From: Devosia sp.
Lineage (GTDB): Bacteria > Pseudomonadota > Alphaproteobacteria > Rhizobiales > Devosiaceae
NCBI RefSeq assembly: GCF_030689745.1
Contig: NZ_JAUYGL010000141.1
Span: 1 to 41,522, forward strand
Reading direction: 5' to 3'
DNA: 41,522 nt
Shown: piece by piece, positions 34,479 through 41,522 of the stretch
Layout of the letters: each line of letters begins with the position of its first letter
How positions within the stretch are numbered: position 1 is the first letter of the stretch
The notes under the pieces: generated by a model
The model's input: only the letters and a program-made list of their open reading frames with translations
What the model was told of the DNA's origin: nothing
The model's database searches: none
Made by a program: the position numbers and the translations under genes

Positions 34479-35923
34479 GCCACGTTGTCCTGCTAGCCGA
34501 TGACGATGCCGCCATCCGCATGGTACTCAATCAGGCGTTGACCCGCGCCGGCTATGAGGTCCGACCGACCGGCAATATCTCCACCATGTGGAACTGGGTG
34601 AGCCGGGGCGAGGGCGACATTCTGATCACCGACGTGGCGATGCCCGATGGCAACGCCTTTGAGGTGATGCCCAAGATCAAGAAGCTGCGGCCCGATCTGC
34701 CGATGATCGTGATGAGTGCGCAAAACACCTTCATGACGGCCATCCGTGCTTCCGAAGTGGGGGCCTATGAATATCTGCCCAAGCCCTTCGACATCACCGA
34801 AGTGCTCTCGGTGGTGGCGCGGGCACTGGCGGATGCCAAAAAGCCAACCAAAGCCGAGCGCGATGCTGAAGAGCCCGGTGAAACCATGCCGCTGGTGGGC
34901 CGCTCTACCGCGATGCAGGACATCTATCGAGCCTTGGCGCGGCTGATGCAGACCGATCTGACGGTGATGATTACCGGCGAAAGCGGCACCGGCAAGGAGC
35001 TGGTGGCGCGGGCGCTGCATGACTTCGGCAAGCGCCGCAACGGCCCGTTCGTGGCCATCAACATGGCGGCCATTCCGCGCGATCTGATTGAGGCTGAACT
35101 GTTCGGCCACGAGAAGGGTGCCTTCACCGGCGCCAATACGCGCTCTTCTGGCCGGTTCGAGCAGGCCGAGGGGGGCACGCTGTTTCTCGACGAGATCGGG
35201 GATATGCCGATGGATGCCCAGACCCGACTGTTGCGCGTGCTGCAGGAGGGCGAATACACCATGGTTGGCGGTCGTAGCGCGATCAAGACCAATGTGCGCA
35301 TCGTGGCGGCAACCCATCGCGATCTCAGCCAGATGATCCGGCAGGGACTGTTCCGCGAGGATCTGTACTATCGGCTTAATGTGGTGCCGATCCGCCTGCC
35401 GCCCTTGCGCGAGCGAGTTGACGATGTGGGCGATCTGGCGCTGCACTTTCTCAAGGTGGCGCAGCGCGAGGGTGAGCCGGTGAAGTCGATCTCGCCGGAA
35501 GCCATCAAGCTGATGCAGAACTATTCCTGGCCGGGCAATGTGCGCGAGCTGGAGAACCTGGTGCGGCGGCTGTCGGCGCTTTATGCCGATGAGAGCATTT
35601 CAGCCGAAATCGTGCAGAACGAGCTCAACATCGTCGAGCACAACTCGCCGTCCGGTCCAGCGGGGCCGATCGATGTGTCCATGGCGGTAGAAACCCATGT
35701 CGGCCAGGTGCTGCGCGAGTATGAACCCGAGCTGCCGCCTCCCGGGCTCTACCAGCGCGTGATCGACCGGGTCGAGGCACCGCTGATTGCCATGGCGCTC
35801 AATGCCTGCGGCGGCAATCAGATCAAGGCAGCGGACCTGCTCGGGCTCAACCGCAACACGCTGCGCAAGAAAATCCGCACGCATAGCATTGAGATCGTCA
35901 AGCACAGCCGGCGGAACGGTTAG
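34475..35923 (+). CDS. ntrC: Nitrogen regulation response regulator NtrC
   Basis: NtrC is a sigma-54 activator of nitrogen-scavenging genes. It is 482 residues. The receiver domain (1-120) has phospho-acceptor D53 in [11 protein letters not shown]. The AAA+ domain has Walker A GESGTGKE (about 169-176), the sigma-54 contact motif GAFTGA at 215-220 and Walker [13 protein letters not shown] Fis-type helix-turn-helix closes the protein ([16 protein letters not shown]). All motifs needed for activity are present, in contrast to NtrX downstream. Confidence 0.97.
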   Translation: MSHVVLLADDDAAIRMVLNQALTRAGYEVRPTGNISTMWNWVSRGEGDILITDVAMPDGNAFEVMPKIKKLRPDLPMIVMSAQNTFMTAIRASEVGAYEYLPKPFDITEVLSVVARALADAKKPTKAERDAEEPGETMPLVGRSTAMQDIYRALARLMQTDLTVMITGESGTGKELVARALHDFGKRRNGPFVAINMAAIPRDLIEAELFGHEKGAFTGANTRSSGRFEQAEGGTLFLDEIGDMPMDAQTRLLRVLQEGEYTMVGGRSAIKTNVRIVAATHRDLSQMIRQGLFREDLYYRLNVVPIRLPPLRERVDDVGDLALHFLKVAQREGEPVKSISPEAIKLMQNYSWPGNVRELENLVRRLSALYADESISAEIVQNELNIVEHNSPSGPAGPIDVSMAVETHVGQVLREYEPELPPPGLYQRVIDRVEAPLIAMALNACGGNQIKAADLLGLNRNTLRKKIRTHSIEIVKHSRRNG

Positions 35924-36152
35924 AGACCCCAGGTCCTGGCACCAGAGCCCACCAGATCGGTTTTGTGGTACAATCTGGCCCTGCGAGCGTAGCGCTTTGC
36001 GCCCGATCGCCTGAAAACACGCCGCCGGTGTGTTTTGCCGCCATCGACGACGGCGATCGGTGTCACATTTTGGCAACAATTGTCTTGAAGGGTCCGGCGA
36101 ATTGCGTCAGGCTCGCCGCTTGCGGTCGGAAATGGAGTGCCATTCGGCATTT
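35924..36152 (+). other. ntrC-ntrY intergenic region
   Basis: This is the largest gap in the ntr cluster (229 bases). It holds a strong dyad (see separate entry) and a TACAAT at 35969-35974 without a matching -35 element. It may contain the ntrY promoter. The open frame in this region that runs into ntrY is not conserved-looking. Confidence 0.4.
36014..36036. terminator. Hairpin between ntrC and ntrY, possible bidirectional terminator
   Basis: Arms 36014-36023 (AAAACACGCC) and 36027-36036 (GGTGTGTTTT) form a 10-bp stem with one G-T pair and a 3-base loop. The A-run and T-run are part of the stem, as in short bidirectional terminators, but no further T residues follow. It could reduce read-through from ntrBC into ntrYX. 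Confidence 0.5.
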
Positions 36153-38489
36153 ATGAGTGATCTAACCACCAGCGAAGACGAGCCAAGGCGGGCTTCGGGA
36201 GATGACGCCGGCAAGCCTGCACGCGCGCCACTATTCGGCATGCGCAGCAATGCGCCGCTCCGCGTCCTGGGCTTTGTGGTCGTCGTTGCCTCGGTGATGA
36301 TGTCCTCAATCTCGTTCCTGATTCTGACGGGCGCGACCAATATTGAACCATCGGCCACGGTGTGGACCGTGATCTGGATTGTCACGGGTGTGCTGGTCCT
36401 GCTGGTGATTGCCCTGGTGGTGACCGAGGCGGCGCTGCTGTTTCAGGCGCGCATACGCAAACAGGCCGGCGCCGGCTTGCAGATCCGCATGGTCACGATG
36501 TTTGCCCTGGTGGCGGCGATCCCGGCGGCCATTGTGGCGGTTGTGGCGACGATTGCGCTCAATCAGGGGCTTGATCAGTGGTTCAGCGAACGGACACGCG
36601 CCATGGTGGAGAGTTCGCGGCTGGTGGCGCGCTCCTACATGCTCGAACACGCGCAGGTGCTGCGCGATGACATTATCTGGACCGCCACTGAACTCGAGCA
36701 GGCTAAGCCGACCTATGACAGCGATCCGCAACGGTTTCAGGGCATTCTGACGGCCCTGGCCGTAACGCGTTCATTGCCGTTTACCTCACTGGTCAACAGC
36801 CAGGGCGAGACTCTGATGCGGGCGCAGATTGCGGTGCAGGGCGCCTACCCAAAACTGCCTGACGGGATTACGACCGGGCTGGTTGAAGGCGTTCCGGCGG
36901 CCATTGCCCCGGGGCGGGTCAATCTGGTCGGCTCGGTGATCAAGCTGCGCGGTTATGACGACACCTTTCTGTTCGTGGCCCGACCGGTGGAAGCCGAAGT
37001 GCTCGAATATATGCGGCTGACCGAGGAGAACATTACCGAATATCGGCAATATGCCTCCAATCGGCTGGTGTTCCAGATCACCTTCACCATCATGTATGTC
37101 GGCCTGGCCGTGGTGCTGCTGCTGGCGGCACTGTGGATTGGCATTGCCCTGGCCAACCGTTTCGTGGACCCGATCCGCAACCTGATGATCGCTTCCACAC
37201 GTGTGCGCGGCGGTGACCTCGACGTCCAGGTTCCGGTGCAAGAAGGCCGAGGAGATTTGCGTGATTTGTCCAGCGGTTTCAACCGCATGACGCAGCAACT
37301 TAAGTATCAGCGCGAAGCTCTGCTGGCTGCCAATGAAATGAACGAGAAGCGCCGTCAGTTTACCGAGGCGGTAGTGGAGGGCGTGTCGGCCGGGATTATC
37401 GGGCTCGATCCATTCGGCACCGTGACGCTGGTCAATGCGCGGGCCTGCGAGATGCTGGGACGCGACGAAATCGGCCTGATGGGTGAGCGCATTGAGGTGG
37501 CCATGCCGCAACTGGCCCCCATTCTGGAGCGGGCACGTTCGGCGCGGCGTGGCCAGGTTCGCGATCAGATCCAGCTGGGCAATGAAGCCGATCGGCGGAC
37601 CTATCAGGTGCAGTTGACGCGGGAAGGGTCCATCACCGAATCCAAGGGCTACGTGCTGACATTTGACGACATCACCGACCTTGAATCGGCGCAGCGCATC
37701 AGCGCCTGGGCCGACGTGGCCCGCCGGATTGCCCATGAAATCAAGAATCCGCTGACCCCGATCCAGTTGTCCGCCGAACGCTTGCGCCGCCGTTATGGCT
37801 CCAAGCTTGAGGGTGACCGCGAAATTTTCGACAAGTGCATCAATACCATTGTGCGGCAGGTGGGCGATATTGGCCGCATGGTCGATGAGTTTTCGGCCTT
37901 TGCGCGCATGCCCGAAGCGGCGCCAGAACTTGCGGACCTCTCTGACACCGTGCGGCAGGCAGTGTTTCTTGAGAGCGTGCGGTTGCCGGAAATCTCCATC
38001 GTCACCACATTGCCCGATGAGCCAATCGTGGCGTGGTGTGACGTCCGGCTGATCTCCCAGACGCTGACCAATCTGATCAAGAACGCTGTGGAATCGTTCG
38101 AATTGGTCGATCGCAGTGAAGATCTGCAACCCGTCATTACCGTGGAGGGTCACATTGAGGGTAACCATGCGCGAATTTCAGTATCGGACAATGGCAAGGG
38201 TTGGCCCAGGGAAAACCGGCAGCGCCTGCTTGAGCCCTACATGACGACAAGAGAAAAGGGCACCGGCCTTGGCCTGGCCATCGTGGCCAAAATCATCGAG
38301 CAGCACGGCGGTATCGTTGAGCTGGTCGACGCTGAGCCCGACGCCACCGGTCGGGTCGGGGCCTGCGTGACTTTCACGCTGCCTTTGCAATCTCCCATCA
38401 AGACGTTAGCGGCAGAGGAGGGGGCAGGTTTGTCCGCTCCGACTGCTCCACAGGAGGAGTCGCTCCAATCAGCGGCGGTTCATAAATAA
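36153..38489 (+). CDS. ntrY: Membrane sensor histidine kinase NtrY
   Basis: NtrY is the membrane-bound kinase partner of NtrX, tied to nitrogen, redox and envelope responses in alphaproteobacteria. It is 778 residues from ATG 36153. Four membrane helices are seen, at about residues 35-60, 70-95, 112-137 and 310-335, with a periplasmic loop of about 170 residues between the third and fourth. HAMP (about 335-390), PAS (about 405-510) and kinase domains follow. The phospho-acceptor His is in [21 protein letters not shown] (about residue 529), and the ATP site has NLIKNAVES, VSDNGKGWP and KGTGLGLAIV. Alternative starts are ATG 36132 and ATG 36030. The stop overlaps ntrX (TAATG). Confidence 0.95.
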   Translation: MSDLTTSEDEPRRASGDDAGKPARAPLFGMRSNAPLRVLGFVVVVASVMMSSISFLILTGATNIEPSATVWTVIWIVTGVLVLLVIALVVTEAALLFQARIRKQAGAGLQIRMVTMFALVAAIPAAIVAVVATIALNQGLDQWFSERTRAMVESSRLVARSYMLEHAQVLRDDIIWTATELEQAKPTYDSDPQRFQGILTALAVTRSLPFTSLVNSQGETLMRAQIAVQGAYPKLPDGITTGLVEGVPAAIAPGRVNLVGSVIKLRGYDDTFLFVARPVEAEVLEYMRLTEENITEYRQYASNRLVFQITFTIMYVGLAVVLLLAALWIGIALANRFVDPIRNLMIASTRVRGGDLDVQVPVQEGRGDLRDLSSGFNRMTQQLKYQREALLAANEMNEKRRQFTEAVVEGVSAGIIGLDPFGTVTLVNARACEMLGRDEIGLMGERIEVAMPQLAPILERARSARRGQVRDQIQLGNEADRRTYQVQLTREGSITESKGYVLTFDDITDLESAQRISAWADVARRIAHEIKNPLTPIQLSAERLRRRYGSKLEGDREIFDKCINTIVRQVGDIGRMVDEFSAFARMPEAAPELADLSDTVRQAVFLESVRLPEISIVTTLPDEPIVAWCDVRLISQTLTNLIKNAVESFELVDRSEDLQPVITVEGHIEGNHARISVSDNGKGWPRENRQRLLEPYMTTREKGTGLGLAIVAKIIEQHGGIVELVDAEPDATGRVGACVTFTLPLQSPIKTLAAEEGAGLSAPTAPQEESLQSAAVHK

Positions 38490-39871
38490 TGGCACTCGAT
38501 ATCCTGATCATCGATGACGAAGACGATATCCGCGACCTGATCGCCGGCATTCTGGAGGATGAGGGCTATGAGGCCCGGCAGGCCCATGATGCCGATAGTG
38601 GTCTGAACGAAATCGCCAGGCGGCGGCCCAGCCTGGTGTTCCTCGATATCTGGATGCAGGGATCGCGGCTGGACGGGCTGCAATTGCTTGATGTTTTCCA
38701 GAGCCAGCATCCGGACATGCCGGTGGTGATGATCTCGGGGCATGGCAATGTCGAAACCGCCGTCTCGGCCATTCGCCGCGGTGCCTATGACTATATCGAA
38801 AAGCCCTTCAAGATTGATCGTTTGCTGCACATAACCCAGCGGGCAATGGAGGCAACGCGGCTGCGCAATGAGGTGGCAGAGCTCAAGGAACGCTCAGCCA
38901 GCAAGAACATCGACATGGTGGGTACCTCAGGGGCATTGCAGGCGATCCGGGCGACCATCGAGAAGTCGGCGCCGACCAATTCGCGCATCTTCATTTCCGG
39001 CCCATCGGGGGCCGGCAAAGGTCTGGTAGCGCGGATGATCCATCAGCGCAGCCCGCGCGCCGATTCGCCCTTTGTCGAGATCAATGCCTCGCTCTATGCT
39101 CCCGAAGAAGTCCCCGTTGTGCTGTTCGGGCGCGAAATGCGCGAGAAGAGCGGCATTCTAAAAGTGGAGGTCGGGGCACTCGAGAAGGCCCATGGGGGCA
39201 CACTTTATCTGTCCGAGGTGACCACGCTGCCGGCCCAGACCCAGGCACTGTTGCTGCGCACCCTGGTGGAGAACCGTTTCAACCGGGTCGGTGGCACCCA
39301 GGCGGTACCAATCGACGTCCGGATCATCGCCTCGAGTTCACAGAATGTGGCTTCCCAGGTCGAGAGTGGCGAGTTCCGCTCGGACCTGTTCCACCGGCTC
39401 TCGATCGTGCCGCTGCCCCTGATCCCGCTGAAGGAACGGCGTGAGGACGTGCCGCCACTGGTCCAGGTGTTCATTGAGCAGGTGGCGCGGATGCACAATC
39501 TGCAGCGCCTGACCGTCGGCGACGACGCCATGGCCGTGCTGCAGGCGCAGGAATGGCCGGGCAATGCACGGCAATTGCGCAACTCCATCGAGCGGCTATT
39601 GATTCTGATGAAAGACCAGCAGCCCGAGGATGGCTTGATCACTGCGGCGATGCTGCCGTCCGATATCGGTGAAGTGCTGCCAACTGTTGGCGACACCGAT
39701 GCCTCCGCCCATCTGATGAGCCTGCCGCTGCGCGATGCGCGCGAAGTGTTCGAACGGCAGTATCTGTTGGCGCAGATTGAACGGTTTGGCGGAAATATTT
39801 CCAAGACGGCAGAATTTGTTGGCATGGAACGTAGCGCGCTGCACCGCAAGATCAAGTCATTGGGGTTGTAG
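38489..39871 (+). CDS. ntrX: Response regulator NtrX with degenerate sigma-54 motifs
   Basis: NtrX is the partner of NtrY. It is 460 residues. The receiver domain has D53 in VFLDIWMQG. The AAA+ domain keeps Walker A GPSGAGKG (K177), but the sigma-54 contact motif GAFTGA is missing: where NtrC has [10 protein letters not shown] this protein has REMREKSGIL. The Walker B aspartate is also replaced: LYLSEV with S242 instead of LFLDEI. A Fis-type helix-turn-helix ends the protein (TAEFVGMERSALHRKI). It probably binds DNA and responds to phosphorylation but is unlikely to activate sigma-54 polymerase; loss of GAFTGA has, as I recall, been noted for other alphaproteobacterial NtrX. The start overlaps the ntrY stop by one base. 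Confidence 0.95.
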   Translation: MALDILIIDDEDDIRDLIAGILEDEGYEARQAHDADSGLNEIARRRPSLVFLDIWMQGSRLDGLQLLDVFQSQHPDMPVVMISGHGNVETAVSAIRRGAYDYIEKPFKIDRLLHITQRAMEATRLRNEVAELKERSASKNIDMVGTSGALQAIRATIEKSAPTNSRIFISGPSGAGKGLVARMIHQRSPRADSPFVEINASLYAPEEVPVVLFGREMREKSGILKVEVGALEKAHGGTLYLSEVTTLPAQTQALLLRTLVENRFNRVGGTQAVPIDVRIIASSSQNVASQVESGEFRSDLFHRLSIVPLPLIPLKERREDVPPLVQVFIEQVARMHNLQRLTVGDDAMAVLQAQEWPGNARQLRNSIERLLILMKDQQPEDGLITAAMLPSDIGEVLPTVGDTDASAHLMSLPLRDAREVFERQYLLAQIERFGGNISKTAEFVGMERSALHRKIKSLGL

Positions 39872-40053
39872 CGAAGGTAAATTTTCGTACCCTGCCATGC
39901 GTTTAGTCCGGGTAGGCATGAAATTGGAACTGTGCCATAGTGCTGGGTGTGTGATAAATGCACAGCGGGCGGACTGGGCGGCAGTCCGTTGCCGGCAGGC
40001 GGGCAAGCGCAACGACAACAGCGACAAGCAATGCCGCGAAACTAGAGGCCTCC

Positions 40054-40305
40054 ATGGGCAGCGAAAAGCAGCAAAACCTACAAGATACCTTCCTCAATCA
40101 CGTTCGCAAGCAGAAGGTGCCGGTCACCATTTTTCTGGTGAATGGCGTCAAGCTGCAGGGGGTGATCACCTGGTTTGACAATTTCTGTCTGCTACTGCGC
40201 CGCGATGCGCAGTCGCAGCTTGTCTACAAGCACGCCATCTCGACAATCATGCCAGGCGCGCCAATCCAGCTGTTCGATCCCGAGCAGCCTCAAGACAGTG
40301 ACTAA
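40054..40305 (+). CDS. hfq: RNA chaperone Hfq
   Basis: Hfq is a hexameric Sm-like protein that pairs small RNAs with mRNAs. It is 83 residues. The Sm1 segment [22 protein letters not shown] and the Sm2 motif YKHAIS are both clear, with [10 protein letters not shown] between them. The C-terminus is short, as in alphaproteobacteria. The ATG at 40054 follows AGAGG. The open frame extends to 39958 but that part is not Hfq. hflX follows after 9 bases, the usual order. A 182-base region separates it from ntrX and may hold its own promoter. Confidence 0.97.
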   Translation: MGSEKQQNLQDTFLNHVRKQKVPVTIFLVNGVKLQGVITWFDNFCLLLRRDAQSQLVYKHAISTIMPGAPIQLFDPEQPQDSD

Positions 40306-40314
40306 CGAGTTTAC

Positions 40315-41522
40315 ATGAACGAATTTGATGACGACGACGAGGCCGTCCAAAAGGGCGGCCCAAAGGCGTTTATTGACCAGCGGGACCGGCCGTTCCGCGT
40401 CGGCGTTGTGGTGCCTGATGTACGGGGGCACTTCTCGCAGCATTCCATCGAGGCGCGTCAGGCTGAGTTCGAGGGTCTGGCCGAGGCCATCGGGCTCGAC
40501 ATCATCTTTTCCGAGGTCATCAAGGTCCGCGAAATCAAGCCAGCGACCTTTATCGGCGGCGGCCATACCGAGACCCTGGCGGCGCGCGTCAAGGACGAGA
40601 CAATTGATCTGCTGCTGGTTGATGCACAGCTGACACCGATTCAGCAGCGCAATCTCGAAACGGAAACCGGCGCCAAGGTGCTGGACCGGACCGGGCTGAT
40701 CCTGGAGATCTTTGGCGACCGGGCCGCAACGCGTGAAGGCGTGCTGCAGGTCGAACTGGCCCATCTGAACTATCAGAAGGGCCGTCTCGTCCGCTCCTGG
40801 ACCCACCTTGAACGCCAGCGCGGCAGCGGTGGCAGCGGCTTCATGGGTGGCCCGGGCGAGACGCAGATCGAAAGCGATCGGCGCCAGATCATGGACCGCA
40901 TCGTGTTGCTTGAGGATCGGCTGGAGAAGGTCAAGAAGACCCGTATGCAGCAGCGTTCGCAACGCGAAGGTACGCCCATTGTCGCGCTGGTCGGCTATAC
41001 CAATGCCGGAAAATCGAGCTTGTTCAATGCGTTGACGCGATCGGACGTGTTCGCCAAGGATTTGCTGTTTGCCACGCTGGACACCACGGTGCGCAAGCTG
41101 GAACTGCCGCATGGCCGCGACGTCATGCTGAGCGATACGGTTGGCTTTGTCGCCGATTTGCCGACCGATCTGGTCGCAGCGTTCCGCGCCACGCTTGAGG
41201 AGGTGATCGACGCCGATGTGATCCTGCATGCCCGTGATGTCGCCAATCCGGACCATCTGGCACAGGCACTGGATGTTATCGGTGTGCTGGCCGATCTGGG
41301 TGTTTCGGCCGAAACCACGCCGATCATTGAGGTCTGGAACAAGATTGACCTGTTGGGACGGGACGATCTGCCGCTTGAGGACGCACTTGCCAGCATTACG
41401 CCGGTGGGCAAGGTTGCCGCCGTGGTGCCCGTATCAGCAGTGAAGGGGCAGGGGATCGATGCCCTGCTGCTGGCCATTGAGACGGCATTGGGCGAGAAAA
41501 GCCGAACCTATCATGTGCAGGT
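40315..41522 (+). CDS. hflX: GTPase HflX, 3' end cut by the window
   Basis: HflX is a ribosome-associated GTPase that splits stalled or stressed ribosomes. About 402 residues are visible; the C-terminal end lies beyond the window. The N-terminal HflX domain (about 30-190) has VDAQLTPIQQRNLE, DRTGLILEIFGDRAATREG and the glycine-rich GFMGGPGETQIESDRR. The GTPase domain shows G1 GYTNAGKSSLFN, G3 DTVGFV and G4 NKID. The acidic start MNEFDDDDEA is unusual but fine. The ATG at 40315 lacks a strong ribosome site and is probably translated with hfq, 9 bases upstream. Confidence 0.96.
   Translation, partial: MNEFDDDDEAVQKGGPKAFIDQRDRPFRVGVVVPDVRGHFSQHSIEARQAEFEGLAEAIGLDIIFSEVIKVREIKPATFIGGGHTETLAARVKDETIDLLLVDAQLTPIQQRNLETETGAKVLDRTGLILEIFGDRAATREGVLQVELAHLNYQKGRLVRSWTHLERQRGSGGSGFMGGPGETQIESDRRQIMDRIVLLEDRLEKVKKTRMQQRSQREGTPIVALVGYTNAGKSSLFNALTRSDVFAKDLLFATLDTTVRKLELPHGRDVMLSDTVGFVADLPTDLVAAFRATLEEVIDADVILHARDVANPDHLAQALDVIGVLADLGVSAETTPIIEVWNKIDLLGRDDLPLEDALASITPVGKVAAVVPVSAVKGQGIDALLLAIETALGEKSRTYHVQ

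Noticed and set aside
35924..36152. Sigma-54 promoter before ntrY
   Set aside because: TGGCAC at about 35955 and TGGCAA at about 36071 look like half of the consensus, but no TTGCA-type -12 element follows at the right distance.
36786..38168. 460-codon minus-strand frame opposite ntrY
   Set aside because: It is an antisense shadow of a well-supported histidine kinase gene, His-rich with no domain.
39872..40053. Heat-shock or general-stress sigma promoter before hfq
   Set aside because: GGAAC at 39926-39930 fits an EcfG-type -35, but no matching CGTT -10 element lies 16-18 bases downstream, and no RpoH pattern was found.
1..41522. Prophage, insertion sequence, CRISPR array, tRNA or rRNA genes
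   Set aside because: I read the gaps between genes and found no transposase, integrase, regular short repeats or cloverleaf-like sequence.

Overview
The window is a 41.5-kb stretch of ordinary chromosome from an alphaproteobacterium of the Hyphomicrobiales (Rhizobiales). A Devosia-like genus is my best guess from protein style and gene order, but it is not proven. Supporting signs are the GatCAB genes, a pyruvate dehydrogenase E1-beta with its own lipoyl domain, the ispDF fusion, the dusB-ntrB-ntrC-ntrY-ntrX-hfq-hflX order, and the hdaA-ppk-ppx-rnd-aspS block. Coding density is very high, and I see no tRNA, rRNA, phage, insertion sequence or CRISPR array. The longest gene-free stretch is about 250 bases.

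Layout. 1-4056: the 3' end of gatA, a small conserved protein, a YjhX/TopAI-like toxin homologue (minus strand), a small chorismate mutase, a GNAT acetyltransferase and gatB with a strong terminator. 4146-7604: a proline-rich 70-residue protein and a DMT transporter (minus), a DUF1801 protein (plus), and purM-purN (minus, overlapping). 7739-14461: an AI-2E family permease, hdaA, ppk and ppx (plus), then RNase D (minus, convergent). 14695-20992: aspS with terminator, a membrane-bound EAL phosphodiesterase preceded by a perfect CtrA-type site, and malic enzyme maeB overlapping a Dabb-domain gene. 21218-30456: ftsB, pdhA, an unknown two-helix membrane protein, pdhB, pdhC, an SGNH hydrolase, lpdA, two tandem GlsB/YeaQ-type membrane proteins, lipA and a Coq10/RatA-type START protein. 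30463-32171: cinA and ispDF (minus). 32335-41522: dusB, ntrB, ntrC, ntrY, ntrX, hfq and hflX (cut by the window end).

How the genes work together. The pdh-lpd-lipA block is a metabolic unit: lipA makes the lipoyl cofactor attached to the lipoyl domains of PdhB and PdhC and reoxidised by LpdA. GatAB together with an AspRS carrying residues of the non-discriminating type suggests that Asn-tRNA is made by transamidation. hdaA, ppk and ppx join replication control to polyphosphate turnover. The ntr genes are two sensor/regulator pairs for nitrogen and redox control, followed by the post-transcriptional regulator Hfq.

I found no convincing undescribed multi-gene system. The items most worth following are the CtrA site ahead of the EAL gene, the unknown membrane protein inside the pdh operon, the Dabb gene coupled to maeB, the toxin homologue near a GNAT gene, the degenerate NtrX ATPase motifs, and several inverted repeats between genes.
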